Source: Trichoderma breve
Taxonomy: Eukaryota; Ascomycota; Sordariomycetes; Hypocreales; Hypocreaceae
Direction: 5' to 3'
Assembly: GCF_028502605.1 (NCBI RefSeq)
Contig: NC_079237.1
Coordinates: forward strand, 1,736,001-1,800,000
DNA: 64,000 nt
Shown: positions 34,970-48,000 of the stretch, in pieces
Layout of the letters: the number at the start of each line of letters is the position of its first letter
Position numbering within the stretch: the stretch's first letter is position 1
Position numbers and translations under genes: made by a program
Notes under the pieces: model-generated
Told to the model about the DNA's origin: nothing
The model's database searches: none
The model's input: the letters and a program-made list of their open reading frames with translations, nothing else

Positions 34970-37900
34970 TTGATACCAAATTCGTTACATACAACTCCAT
35001 ACCCATATTGTTTCTTGTACATTTTTCTCCTCTACAATCTATCACCACCTAAGAAGATACTTTTCTTTTCTCTCTCTTACTGCTGCTGCACTCACTGGGC
35101 TGCTCCCCCACTTACGGAGCTTTGATTTTTGGGTTCTTTTCCTTTTGTTTCTCTTTTCCTTTTCGGTGGCGTTGGCGTGGACAAAGTGGGGGGTTTTTGG
35201 CAGTAATCTGAGGAAAAGGAAGGAAAGGATATAGAGGAAAAGTACAGAAGAGATTTTTTTCTTTCATCTTGGAGGGTTATTTTCTTTGTTCTTGTCTATC
35301 TTTTCTTACTTATTTTCTTTTCCCTTTCTTGTCCATCTCTAACGATAATCCATTTGCATCGGTGGAGGGTTCAAAGAGCGATTCTTGTATGTACGGTGCG
35401 CTTGTACACTTTACAATTATGTTATGTATAGCTTAAGTAGGACGGTGCGAGTTGTGAGAAAATAAGACAAATACCCATATGTATGACTATTCTCTATGTC
35501 GTATTTGTGTGAAAATGATGGGGTTGGGGAGCAAGCGGAGGTCAGAAAAAGCGAGACCGCAAAATGAATAAGTGCATACATTTAATAATATAAGCACCTA
35601 GTTAGTTTATTAAACTGACCTAATATAAATATAATATTAAGTAGTAGATATATATAAATATAATAGCGGTTGCTAGAGGAATATAGATATAGTAGCAGTT
35701 ACTAGAGAAATATAACTATAGTAGCAGTTACTAAAGAAGTATAGATATAATAGTAGTTACTAGAGAAATATAGATATAATACTCTGAAGCAGATGCTTAA
35801 AGAGTTAGGATTTATAGGTGTAATATTTGAGGCGCGTGTAATCATAATCTTTTCAGTCTCGGGTCTTCTGTCCCCCGCTTGGGGAGATGCTACGATGCTG
35901 CAGTCAGTGTCATGGGGCATAGAATGGAGAACGTAGTATTGCATATGAGCAGGTAACATCGCTCGAATATAAAGGACCTATCATGGCAGTCGCTGTTTTC
36001 GATATAGGGCATCGTTTGTGGACGGATGGCTCTTGGTGTGATGTCACACAGGAAGCATCTCTTGGATGATCTAACAGCGTCGAGTGATCAGTTATATTAC
36101 ATCTATGTGACTATGTTTCCGGGATGTCCGTGCAGCTCGCATGACATCAAGACAAACATTAGACGAATGAGAAAAAAGGATGAACGTGATGAGTGTGACG
36201 GACGCGTTGATAAGAAGACGAGACGTTGATGAAACGGTGCAGGAAGTGTGTGTGAGCGGGCCGGTGTTTTGATACAAAGATCCAGAGCCGGCACTGGAAA
36301 ACATGGGACGCAAAGTCCGCCCTGAGAAGATATTTGCATTGAAGCGTGAGTCATGTCATGGGAACTCGAGGACTGGAAAAGACTCGTAAGAGTTTTGTCT
36401 GGGCTCCCACGTGGTGCTGGACGTCTGACAGGTCCTGCAATTGGAGAGACGTCGGAAGTGTCTGCTTGTCATGTCTTGCAGTATTCCATCGGGCTCTCAT
36501 GACTGAGAATGTTGCCCACAGCTGAGGATTGACTACCAGCTACTAGGTAACGTGAATAGTAAGTAAGCCACCTATGTATAGCACGGGAAAGCAGGACCGC
36601 GGCCGTTGGTCCAAATATAAAGTGTGCTTTGAATCCATAATAAAAACCAGGTGAGCTATATTAAGAAGGGATCGAGTAAACTTGATAGGGCTGACGACGC
36701 TCTGGTTGGCTTGCTTACAGACTTTCCTACTCTGGGCAACTTTTTAGTGCGATGGGACCTTTTGAAGGGCACCAACCAACTTGTAGACGCATTTTTAGAA
36801 GCTGACGAGTGGCTTTTCTGGGGCTCTTCTAGTTTGTTGCCAGCTTGGATGTGTAATGAGCGAGTTTGTTGGTTGATTGGCCGAGAGGTTTTAGTTGGCG
36901 GATATTACAAGTCAAGTGCATGTGTTCTGAACTGGTATAGAAAAGCGAGGTGCAGGTACCGGTACCGGGAACTCTGTTGGCGGAAGTTGGTTCGTTGATG
37001 CAGCACTGCGGATTGCTCAGCAATGGCGAAAGGATTGGAGAGCCAGAAGCGTGCAATCAAATCAATTCCAAATTACATAGGTAGGTGGCGTTTGATAGTG
37101 AGGGATGCAGGATTCTGAGTAGCCTGGCGTCTCGCGATTGCAGCATCGATCGGAGTGTGTGTTTCACGTATGATTTATTCTTGTCGCAGCTAGATTGGCA
37201 TCGCGGGTTTCCTCCCTGGTGGTGGCGGCGGGGTCTCAATAACCCGAAGAAGAACAATAGGGAGAATTTGACTTTGATTTGTGTGTGTCTGTGGGAAGAA
37301 TGCGCCGACGCCGACTTGGCGTTCTTCTGAGGATTTTTTACTTGTATGTGCACTCCTTATGTGTGTGTGTTTTGCGAGGATGGAGATTTGACATTGACTT
37401 ACAAAGTCCGCCGTTGCGTTGCACAGGTCCGCATAGCGTAAGATTGCTCGGGATTCCAAGCAGTTTGTGCGTTCATCTCCGCAATAGCCGATGCTGTATC
37501 GGAAATATTACGCCTGGGTGTTTTTTGTGACTTGTCCATCTTTTCGCGTCAAGAATTATTCGGAACCGTATATCCTTGTGAATAGTAATGTTAACCAAGG
37601 CATGAGACTTTCATGTTGACAAGTTTACAGTTGCAGCCCTGAATGACTATCTTGATATGCGCCTCGGCAGATACTGTACGGAAATATAGAAGATTATTAA
37701 CTCTCATCGGGGTAATGATTAACGGCGAGCTGCAGGTCGTACATAGCCTAGCTGACAAACGATCAATGCCAGAAAGACAACGGACTTCACGAAGCCAAGA
37801 CGACGGAGGGCGTTACAGCATGCCCGAATTTGAGCATCGATGGAGCACGGATGGGGAACCAGTAAAAGACAAATTAGTTCCATATGATGTGATGCCGCAC

Positions 37901-39286
37901 CTTGTTTCTGCTGTCACACGATGCCGCGTGCTAGTGGCAGTTCCCTATTAAGGCATCAATCATGGTGGTCAAGCGTCGTCTGGTGAGAAAGGGGTCAATC
38001 AATGAAGCAAAACCACACGGCGACTTTTTTTTTGTGGTGGTGTTGGGATGTTTGGTGGCGGGCAAGATTGTTGCCCCTTTGCACCGCCTGTTGACTTCCA
38101 TTTCCTTCTATTCTGCTTCATTTCTTTAATACTGCTTGCTTATGTGTCTGTTATATAACCATTTGATGATTTGCCTTCAGTAACTTACATCAAATGCGTG
38201 TGTGTGGGCAGCCTCGCTGAAGCCGTTGTGTGTGAAAGTAAGAGGTCCAATGCTCGCTTCAACGCACTGACAATTGGAGGTACCTGTACTTGCTACACAG
38301 CATGACGCCAGCGGTATCACTTGGCCAAGGCTCTAGCCGTTCACGGCCGCACGTACAGGGTATCAGTGGGCTGATGGGCGCCGAAAAAGAAGCAGAAGCG
38401 GCTTGTGCGGCAGTTTGGGGCCCCGATGCGGTACCTGTACCTGTACCTTGGCAGTACGGGGAACCGTCAGACAGCGCCAGAGCCTGTAAGGAGAGCGTCA
38501 GGCGGAGCCCTTCAGAGGGCTTCCAAGTTCCCGAGTGGGTTTTGGGGCTCAGCAACTGGAAGAGAGCGCCTGTGTCATCCGTCGCCGGGCTGCGGGCTGC
38601 GGGCTTGTGGTCGCACCGAGTACCAAGTACGAGCACCAACTGGAGATAGTAGCTGGAGTCCGTACTCGTACAGGACAGGATCCAGTAGGTTCAGGTTCCT
38701 GGTCCCCGCTTGTTTTCTCACTGCTCTCAAATCAAATCATCCTCCTTCGCTCACTCCTTCAACTCACTCCCTCACGTTGCCCCAGATGCGCGCATCCGAA
38801 TAGCCTCTTGTTGAGTTTTTCTTCAGAGGCGAGCTTCTCACAACTTCTGCATTCCAAATTCGCGTCGCATCGTCCTATTCGCTGTAGCCTCCCTGTGGCG
38901 ACTCTTCAACAACGGATTAAAGCCATAGAGAGCCCATTCGCACTTACGTCTCTCACCTCGGCCCAGCTTGCATTCGCCATTGACACATCGCATTTGATGC
39001 CCTCTAACCCTGCCTTGGGTATCACAAAAGACCTCACGCCATATAGTCTTTTCTAGTGTCGCCTGTTCATTCTGCATCGGCATACGGCACCAACTGTTTG
39101 ACGCTGCGTTACCTGGGACTATAACACCAGTTGCCGGATTAGCCTCAGACCATCCCGTCTTTTGCATGTTAGCCGTGTCGACTGGTCTCAATCATAGGCC
39201 ATAGCGATACACGCACAGCAAGACAAGACGATTCGCATATTTTACCGACAAAGGCAACTTCAACTGCATCTCATCTCGCTACCACC
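34970..39286. other. 4.3-kb spacer upstream of the Zn2Cys6 regulator
   Basis: No convincing gene. It holds the 3' region of the membrane-protein gene (T-rich, 35040-35340), an AT-rich block with a 29-bp minisatellite (35580-35820), GTAC-word clusters at about 36955-36970, 38278-38460 and 38620-38670, and the leader of the transcription factor with three upstream ORFs (38786-38803, 38997-39056, 39166-39204). Confidence 0.55.
35660..35775. repeat. AT-rich 29-bp minisatellite, four units
   Basis: Four head-to-tail 29-bp units at 35660-35688, 35689-35717, 35718-35746 and 35747-35775 share the pattern AT(A/G)(A/G)TAG(C/T)(A/G)GTT(A/G)CTA, followed by an A-rich half. A degenerate partial unit precedes them and another follows. 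The block is much more AT-rich than its surroundings. Confidence 0.9.
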
Positions 39287-42200
39287 ATGGATCGCATGGG
39301 GATGTTCCAGATGCCCGGCCTGGTGCAACCACCGCTCACAGGCCAACCACCACAGATCTTTGGCTACGATGGCTTGACCAACTTGCAGCAGCTTCCACCA
39401 GACATGACGGCACAGATGTTTGCTGACTCCAACTTGCTGCTTGACGACAGCCAGGATGCCAAGAGAAGGAGAATTGCTAGGGTAAGCTTCCCCCATATGC
39501 CCTTTGGAGCGGCGCATATGCTGCAGTTGGCTTCCAATGATGAAGCTCGACATGCTAATCCAATCTTTCTCCAGGCCTGTGACCAATGTAGAAGGAAAAA
39601 GATCAAGTGTGACGGCAAGCTGCCATCGTGCACTCACTGCACTAACTACAAGACCGAATGCATCTTCACCCAGATTGAAAAGAAAAGGGCGACGCCCAAA
39701 GGGTAAGACTCTCTAGGCGTCCTTTGTACGAGCTCTACTCACACATGATAGGGCCAAATATATCGAAGCACTGGAGAACCGTCTAACCCGCATGGAAAAG
39801 CTTCTTCGGCTAGCCGGTACGCTCTTCAACCTTTTCCCCCGAGACAAGTTTTGACCTTACTTACGCATGCTCCTTAGGCATTCTCGTAAATGAGGATGAT
39901 GATCTTGCTGAACTCGAGAAGCGACTTATCGAAAAGTCAGGACATCCAGCAGCCGTTGCTCCAAGCTCCGGCCCCTCCTCGCCTTCTCGCCTTACGTCGG
40001 AAAGCGACGCTACAGCTTCCCCCAGAAGCTCCGTCACATCTCCCGGTCTGCATAGGGAGAAGGAGAAAGAGAAGGACAAGGACAAGGATAGGACACAAGA
40101 GGATAAACAGAAACCAGTTGCCACGCCAGGCAGCCTTCAGGGTGAGGAGGAAGTCGAGGCTTTGTCTGAGATGATGTGCTCCCTGGTGACAAATCACTGC
40201 GGAGAAACCAGATATATTGGTAAAATCATACATACTGGCAGACTTGTTATGGACACGCTCGACTAACAAGACGTAGGCTCTTCTTCCGGGTTTTCCATCT
40301 TCTCGCCCAAGGGTGTCCAATGGATCAACAACAAGACTGGCGACGCCACTTTTCAGAATATGATCTCTGAAGTTTCCGAGGACGACCACAAGTGGACAAA
40401 TTGGAAGCCTGAAATATTCAGCGACCTGTTTCAGCGACCCGTCTTCCGACCCCTACCGTCAAAGCCCGAGGCCATGTCCCTGCTCAAGGACTTCTTCGAA
40501 AACTTCAACTGCATGTTTCCGCTCTTCCACCAGCCGACTTTTATGCACCTAGTCGAACGCCAGTACTCCGATGATCCATACCAGGGCTCCGGTTGGTGGG
40601 CCAGTCTCAACTGTGCTTTAGCCATCGCTCATCGCCTGCGCGTCATGAGCAACCTGGTTCCACAAGAGGAGGATGAAAAGGCATGGGGTTATCTGAAAAA
40701 CGCAATGAGCGTCTTTGCCGAGCTCACCATGCGCAACACGGACCTGCTGAGTGTCCAGGCCCTGCTTGGAATGGCGCTCTTCATGCAGGGTACACCCAAC
40801 CCTCAGCCAACCTTCCTTTTGATTGCCGCTGCCATTCGACTTTCGCATAGCATTGGCCTTCACAAAAAGGGAACGGGATTCAACCTCAACCCCATTGAAA
40901 TCGAGCAGCGCAAGAGGGTGTTTTGGATTGCTTACATGCTGGACAAGGATCTCTGCCTGAGATCTGGGCGTCCTCCTGCCCAAGACGATGACGACATGAA
41001 CGTCGAACTTCCCGACGCTGACCCTGAGGATAACATCGGAAACATTCCTCTGGCAGATGGAAAAGGCAAAATGAACTTGTTCCGGGTCATGTGCGAATTC
41101 GCCGTCATCGAAAGCAACGTATACAAGAGACTATATTCAGCCAAGGCGGCAAAGCAATCCGACGGCGAGCTTCTTGCTACAATTGGGGAGTTGGATCAAG
41201 AGCTAGAGGAATGGAAGGACAGAATCCCCATTGACTTCAGGCCTGAACATGAAATTAGGGCTTCTCACACGCCCCTTATCCTCCACATCGTCATGGTTCA
41301 TTTCACCTATTACAACTGCTTGACGACGATCCACCGCATGTCGATTCACCATGGATTTTGGACAAGCCGACTGGCCAACTACGCAATCTCGGGCCAGAAT
41401 GTGCGGCCGCTGAACCCTAGAGTGTTCTCGTCTGCTATGCTCTCAACAGCGGCAGCACGGGCATCTATTGCTCTACTCAAGTATATTCCACAAGGAGACT
41501 TTTCTTGTGTCTGGTAAGAAACTCATGGTCCTCAACTCAGGGGAGGTAAAAGCTAAACATCTTGATAGGTTGATTTTGTACTTCCCAGTATCGGCACTCG
41601 TGACTCTTTTCGGCAATATCCTTCAAAATCCTCTCGACCAGCGGGCGAAATCGGATGTTCGACTAATGAATCTCGTCGTCACCTTCCTCTCGATGCTTGG
41701 CCAAGAGGCAGAGCAAGGTGGTGTCCACAGAATGCTAGGCATCTGCTCCGAATTCTGTCGCATCGCTCAGAGAGTTATTGAAAAGGCTGAGAGAGAGCAA
41801 TCTTCCCGTCGCAAGCGCAAGCCCGCGGAAACTCCAGCAAACGGTGATGCTCGTAACCAATCCTTGTCGCCGAATGCTGCACATACAGCCAAGTCGACAA
41901 CCCCAGCATCTTCGACCCATTCTCCGCAGCACACAGGCAGCACCGCAACGACGACGCCGCAGTCCCATGCCCACGACACCCTATCGCCCGAGTTTGCTGC
42001 TGCTCGTTCATATCAAAGTGCTGCGAATAAAGCTACACCGTCAGGGTCGTCACCGTCACTCGACCCCATGGGATGGGCACAGGATTTCCAGGTTCCCCAG
42101 GAGATGGAGTTTGAATCCTTTGAGGAAATGACCGGGTTCGGCGGTGACCTTCAGTCGCCACCGGCGCCCAACGGCCGTGGTTTCCAGCAGCCTTTGCTCC

Positions 42201-42343
42201 CTCAAGATCTGTTTTCCCTATCAATGAGTCTTGATTGGAACTGGGTCGAGATGAGCGGAGGGGCGTATCCCACGGTCGAAAATGGCAACTTTGGTGGCCT
42301 TGAGAATACCGGGGTCCTTGATCCAAGACAGCATCAACAGTGA
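39287..42343 (+). CDS. Zn2Cys6 fungal-specific transcription factor
   Basis: Six exons: 39287-39481, 39575-39702, 39752-39816, 39878-40219, 40277-41513 and 41569-42343, 913 residues. The binuclear zinc cluster is perfect: Cys67, 70, 77, 84, 87 and 94 with spacing 2-6-6-2-6, in [20 protein letters not shown] linker and short coiled coil follow ([20 protein letters not shown]), usually the dimerisation element. The middle region from about residue 275 ([21 protein letters not shown] ... [23 protein letters not shown]) is the fungal_trans regulatory domain. The N-terminal 60 residues are Pro/Gln/Met-rich, and the C terminus is Ser/Thr/Ala-rich, ending in an acidic/aromatic segment that may activate. 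The target genes cannot be told from sequence. Intron 1 is 93 bp with no in-frame stop. Confidence 0.9.
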
Positions 42344-43944
42344 TTTGGATGATGCTGGAGAAGCTGGAATTTTGAGTTGATACCATCCTCGCATGGCAAT
42401 CTATATACGATTCGATGTGGGGACTGTTTATAACTTGTTTGTTTCAATCTTGTTCCAATTTTTGTGATTAATGTGTGCTGAATGGATTTTCGTGGGACAA
42501 ACTGGTTTGAGCGAGCCTGAATGTATTCTAGCATGACTTAATGACCGAATGCCGTCTCAACTCTGTCTTTATTTTTTACTTATTTGTTCCTTTCCTTCCT
42601 GTTCATTCTTTCCTTAGAATTCTCATGGTACTATCAGACAGACATGTATAGTGCTCTTGATTTGAGACGGAATAGTGCTGAAAGTAATCAAGGTGTATAT
42701 TATTAAACTACTTTCGTGTAATTTACACTTGGCCGTCGTATCTCGTAAACCCTCACGTGGGTGGTATCAAGAAGCATTTCTCGCGCAAACACTCGATTTA
42801 CAGAGAGACAAGTATATGTGCCAATTACGCTGGGGGACCAGCTTTATTGTTTCACCTACTGGTATCTGTGTAAAAAGCAAACACGACGAGCCATAAAGTC
42901 CCCCCCCCAAAAAGGGGTTTCTAAAAACCCCAGGGGAAAGAGGGCTAATAAAACAAACCATCACACCCGCATTTCCCTTTCCGCTGTCCCCGAGGCAGGG
43001 AAAAAAAAAAAACTTGCACCTTTGTGACCAAAAAAAGGGCTGAGCGTTATTCCCATAGCCGCCCTCCCAGTCCCAAGATGTCTTTAACCCTCGTTTTTTC
43101 TCTCTCATTTCAGCCGTTCTCATTCCGTCCGAATCGTTCTCCGTCCTCGCTTGAGTGTTCCCTTCCATGACGTTTCTGCGGCTTGTTTCAGCAGCTCAGT
43201 GACAAACCATATTCCCCGTCCCCGCAAGTATTTTTTTGGGTTTCAAATTTCCAACCGGCCCTTTTCTGCTGTTTTGCTGAAAGGGTTGTATAAATGAGCA
43301 GAAAACAAACGGAGAAAAAAAAGTACAAACGCAAATGTCAAAGGATGATGAAAAAATGAAAGAAAAGAATAAAAAAAGAACAAGGGCGAGGCAGAATATT
43401 TCCGGTGAGAAGATAGAAATAAAGGAAGCCTCCGCTCGCCCCAGCATACATACCCCCCTTTGTCCTCTCCCAAACGCCGTGCTAGACAAAAATCGCAAAT
43501 GTGAGGATTCAAGTCCTCTTTGTCCAAGGATGCAAAAAAATGTAAATGTCGAAGAGAAAAAAAAAAGCAGAAAAACAAAGCAAGCCAGTCCCCCTTTGAT
43601 CTTCTGTGAGAGCCGAGCCTTCATGTATCGTGATATAGAGCCTGTACAAGTTACCAAAACCATTGTCCCCATAACTTTTCTTTTTGTTCCACGCCCAAGT
43701 CGCAAAAAGTCCAAGTTGCAAAGAACCATCATGGACCACAAAATCAACGACGAAAACTAAAGCTTCTGGATTCTTCGAGAGCATTGATTTCAGCTCTCCA
43801 CGAGTCCCTTCGGTAAACTCTGTTGAAATGGCAGGTCGGATTCAGAGAGGCCGTAGGTGTCATACTCCGACCATTCCAGGGCCGTAGCTCGATTGGCGCA
43901 TGGCGCTCGGGTAGGGCGGTGTGTTTCCTGAACTCTGCTCGGTG
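42344..43944. other. convergent spacer between the Zn2Cys6 gene and MED19
   Basis: Tail-to-tail 3' regions. A run of nine C's ends at 42908, followed by a potential hairpin (GGGGTTT 42914-42920 with AAACCCC 42925-42931). An A-rich block at about 43305-43600 corresponds to pyrimidine-rich sequence on the MED19 strand. The lysine-rich ORFs here come from this composition. Confidence 0.5.
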
Positions 43945-45084
43945 TTAGAAATGACCGGCAGCATCGGAATTCGGGTTCTCGCTTGCCTTCTTGCGGCGCT
44001 TCTGGCCTCCTTCACCTTCTCCCGTAGAGTAGCCTGTTTCAAGGCCAGTGTCGTCGTCGGGGAATCCCTCGCCGTATCCTTCGTAGCTGCTGTCGCCATA
44101 GGATCGCTTCTTGATGCTGCGCTGAGGTCGTGCGGCATTTGAGCCAGACGACAGCTGAGACTTGTGCCGGTTGATGGCCGCTCCAGGCATGGATATTAGA
44201 GGCGTGTTTGGCGCCGTCGGTTTCGCGGACGGTGCCTTCGAACTATCACCATTAGATGGGCCAATGTCCCCTAACACCGACGTGTCCCAAACAGATTTCG
44301 CGACTGGGCCCTTGGCCATAGTCAAGGCGCGGCCCAAGGACGACTGGGTCAGCTCCGACAAGCCATCCATGAGAGAACGGCCCTTGACCATGTGGACGTT
44401 CCATTCGTGGTCGGGAACCTGCAGCATGGCTAGGAAATCCGAGGGCGAGTCCTCCTTCTTCTTCTGGACATCAAAGTGCCCAGTGACGCCCAGCCGCTTA
44501 ATGTGACCCTTGTACGTCTTGCGGAGCGCGTTCTTCTCGCCGTTTGGCTTCTCTCTGGCGACTTCGGCGGCCAGATTGGCCAAGTCGAACATGTCGTAGA
44601 GATCTTCCGACGTGCTAGGAAGAGACTCGGGATGCGCTAGATGGATAGCAGTGTCAACAAAGCAGAGATCTTAGTAACGACAAAAACATCCCAACGACTG
44701 TCGAGATCCCGTCATCCAAGGGAGGAGGAGCGAGACGAGAGCAGCGAGGGAAGTCTTACGAGATTTCAGAAGGAGGTATTTCAGGCCCACGTCCCGGTGC
44801 AGGTCTTCGATGGCGAGCTTGTAGTCGTCAATGTGAGCCTTTTTCAGGTCGCGGTCGTCGCCGACATCTTCGAGGGGCCGCTTTCGCTTGTGCGGTGAGT
44901 CGTCGAGCATGATGGAGTCGGGGTGCGAGGAGCTGCCGTTGACGCTGTGTGCAGGAGTCGGCAAGGTCGTCGTTCCTGTTCCCGCGGCGGCCACAGAGCC
45001 GGACGAGCCGAGGGAGGGATCCGAAGAGGTTGCGGGCGAGAATTGCGAGGGACTTTGGGGAGTTTGGGGGTGGAAAGACATCAT
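43945..45084 (-). CDS. MED19: Mediator complex subunit 19 (Med19/Rox3)
   Basis: Head/hook-region subunit of Mediator, a nuclear co-regulator of RNA polymerase II. Minus-strand exons 45084-44760 and 44636-43945 give 338 residues. The start [17 protein letters not shown] is characteristic of filamentous-fungal Rox3/Med19; the second Met (45081) may be the true start. Further landmarks are [56 protein letters not shown] and [19 protein letters not shown], followed by a basic C-terminal tail with KKRSYGD and GGQKRRKKA. The intron uses a GTAAGA donor and CTAG acceptor and joins LLLKS to [16 protein letters not shown]. The call rests on motif memory, not alignment. Confidence 0.85.
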
Positions 45085-48000
45085 GAACCAAGGCTCCTTC
45101 GCGAGGGACCAGAGTGGCGTGTCGCGCCAGGCCGGGAGGCCGAGATGTCGCTGCGGTAAGGGGAAGGGCCGAATTCAGGCGGTCGGCTTCATACACTCGG
45201 CCTGTCGACGGTGACGGATTGCCTGGCGATGGTTTCTCTTGCGTTCTCTGGAGATGACGGGAGGACAGCTGAGGGCGACGGTCCCGTGTCGGCGAGCCGA
45301 GAGGAGCAGAGCCCGGCGTCTTTCAGGGTTTTTTTCCTTCCTATCGCTAGGGGGGCGGTCGGTGGAATTCGCTGGGGGAGAAATTCCGCTGCGGCGCAAA
45401 GATGCGGGAGAGAGAATGGACACGGACAAAACCGTGGGCGTCGTCGATTCAACAGTTGGGCAGGGAGAGCGATTGTAGGGCGACGGACGGGGGCGATGAT
45501 GGAAGCGCTGAGGGCTGGAGAGGCGATAATGCTGGAGAAGCAAAAGGTGGAGAGGCGAAGGGATCCTCCGAGCCTGAAAGACGAGGCACAACAGTCAATC
45601 CGCTGGATTAGTGGACTGGGCTGGGCTGGACTGGCCAAAAGAGCGGGCGGCTCAAGGGCTGCCTTTCCTGGCCGGGCTAAAAGGCTAGTGGATGCTTCCA
45701 GCGCTGTCAGCACTGGCCGTCGGCGAGCACAGAAGCTTGAGGGCAACGGCGCTAAGCTGCAGTGGGCTGTTGCGTGAACAAACGCGTGTTTGCCGAGGAT
45801 GGGCCAGGCCAGCCAGAGCCTGTGCGCTTTTTGCTTTCGTTGGAACGCTGGCACGTTGCTGGGGGATGTGTGACAACAAACACTTTGGGCGCTTGCAGAC
45901 CTTTTCTAAAAAAAGACAGGAAAAAAAGAAAAACCACAAGTACCAGAGGGATACCTTTGTCAATGTCTTTCAACGTTACTAAACGAGGCACTAGTTCTCC
46001 CGTCGTATTCAACGGCATGTGCCTGTATGTCTCAGCCTCTCTCCAAAAACAATTCGCCGTGCTCGTCAATATGTACTTTCGTACTCCGTACAGGTTCCGC
46101 CGCTAGCGCTCCATCATCGGTGAATTCGATCAATCAATGCTTTCCCGCTGCATGAACAAATGCTTATGTAACCCAAATGCAGAGGCTTTCAGCACTTCTC
46201 CACCTTTCCAACTTTCCAACCGCATCAGTAAGCAGAGCACATGCGCATCACAAGCTAAATCACATGACCGGCGGGGCAGAATTCCGATCCCGAGGGCGTG
46301 CAAACAAAATTCAAACTTCTCCCCGCTGGAGCTTCTTCTTTTCTTCTTTTTTTTTTCTCATCAAACCACGACCAGCAATCGATAATGAAAAAACCGCCGC
46401 CGGCCTGTTCCTGATCACTCAGCGACACCTCGATGCTGCCGACGATATCTCGATGCCTGGTCCAGAGCGCACTTTTTACAGCAACCTTGCCTAAAACCAT
46501 CATCACGAGGGCCCCGTCTGTGTGGCTACCATGATGCGGTGATGACCTGATGCAAGTGACATACCATCCTCACTATATTTATTAAGTAATTGGGAAACGA
46601 TCTGCGGGGGAGAATCATGTGCAATGGGTCATTGTGAATGTGTGTGTGCGCGCATGTGAATAGAATATCAGTCTTTCGACTTCTCTCACATCTCCATGAA
46701 TCACCAAATAGAATGCCTCACCTCGCACACATGCATCTCCTCAGGATCCAGTCGGAATGCCGTCGTATCATCACTAGCATGTGTATCTTTCTCTCTGGAA
46801 ACAAATTGGAAATACAAAGGTAAGCTATACTTATTCATAGGCTCGACTCCGTAGCGTTTTGTCTTCCAACCAAACACACCACTTATTATGATGACACCTA
46901 ACATCTGGTAAACCTATCTGCCATGCTGCCGTTTTCAGGGGATTCAAACGATATCGTTTATATAACCGTCAACCACTTGGCTGCGTGCGGATAATCATTG
47001 GCTTAACTGATTAGAGTGTGGTGACATAAATGGAGCAAAAGAGTTGCCTTGAAATTCGTAACCGATATACTGACCAGAGTCGCTTATCCAGGTGAGCCAA
47101 CGAAGCCGAACGACGTTACCAGCCTAGACAACGCATATCGCGGATCGCAACATCGTTTTCATATCATAAGGTGTAAGCCGCTCAAGGTGAAATCTGTAGT
47201 CTATTATTACGAGAAACGACCCGTCTGTCGAAGTTAATCCGCCTTTTCTGTCTTCCTTTTTCTTTATCAAATCACAAGGTTGGCTGGAGAACATCTTTCT
47301 CGTGCACTTTGCAAATAGCAGTTGAATTTTACGACGAGTAATGACAATTGTGTCATGACAAAGAAAAAACCTATTCAATTGGTTATCTTCGCCCAACGAC
47401 GAGGAGCATCCGGCTGCCAAGAAAGTATTTTTGTTATATACAAGTAAAAGAAAAAGAAGAAAAGAAGACCACGTCTCAGCGTGTCCAGTCCCTGCCAGAG
47501 TGCAACTTTCTCAAGAGAAAGGGGGTAAAATCGGGTATGTCCTTGTTGTAATCTATACAATTGAACGGGAAGAAGAGAAGGAGAAAGGAGAGAAAGCAAA
47601 GAAGGTGGTCAGAAGAAGAAGATGAAGTAGAAGAAGAGAAAGATGTGAAAAAAGAAATTGCAAAAGAGAAAAAAATACAAGAGAGAAGAAGAGAAGAGAA
47701 GAAGAAATTGTCGGATGTCCAAAGATGTTGCGTCGTTTGCCCAACTCCAAAAGGGTATTTGGTATCTCAAATTCCGCACATGGTCCCGTCGTATCGCTCC
47801 AGGTAAATGCGTTTTTTTTTTTCAAGTCCCAGACCAGTCCGCCAGAATAATGTTAGAGTAATCCCAAGGAAACTCCTTTACCATCAGCTAAGATGGTCCG
47901 GGGACAGTATATAGTTGAGTTTGGCTTGGGAGTATGGCCTGCTGATTCCCTTATAAGCCAACAGCTCCTCTGCCGTATTTTGTGGCGCCCGCCGAGCCTG

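Noticed and set aside
43243..43747. Phe-rich minus ORFs
   Set aside because: They arise from T/C-rich composition in the MED19 3' region.
45200..45860. Overlapping ORFs of up to about 220 codons on both strands
   Set aside because: They overlap each other on opposite strands, are low complexity and lie in the MED19 promoter; no motif supports any of them.
47560..47830. Lys/Glu-rich plus ORFs
   Set aside because: They are read-outs of the polypurine tract.
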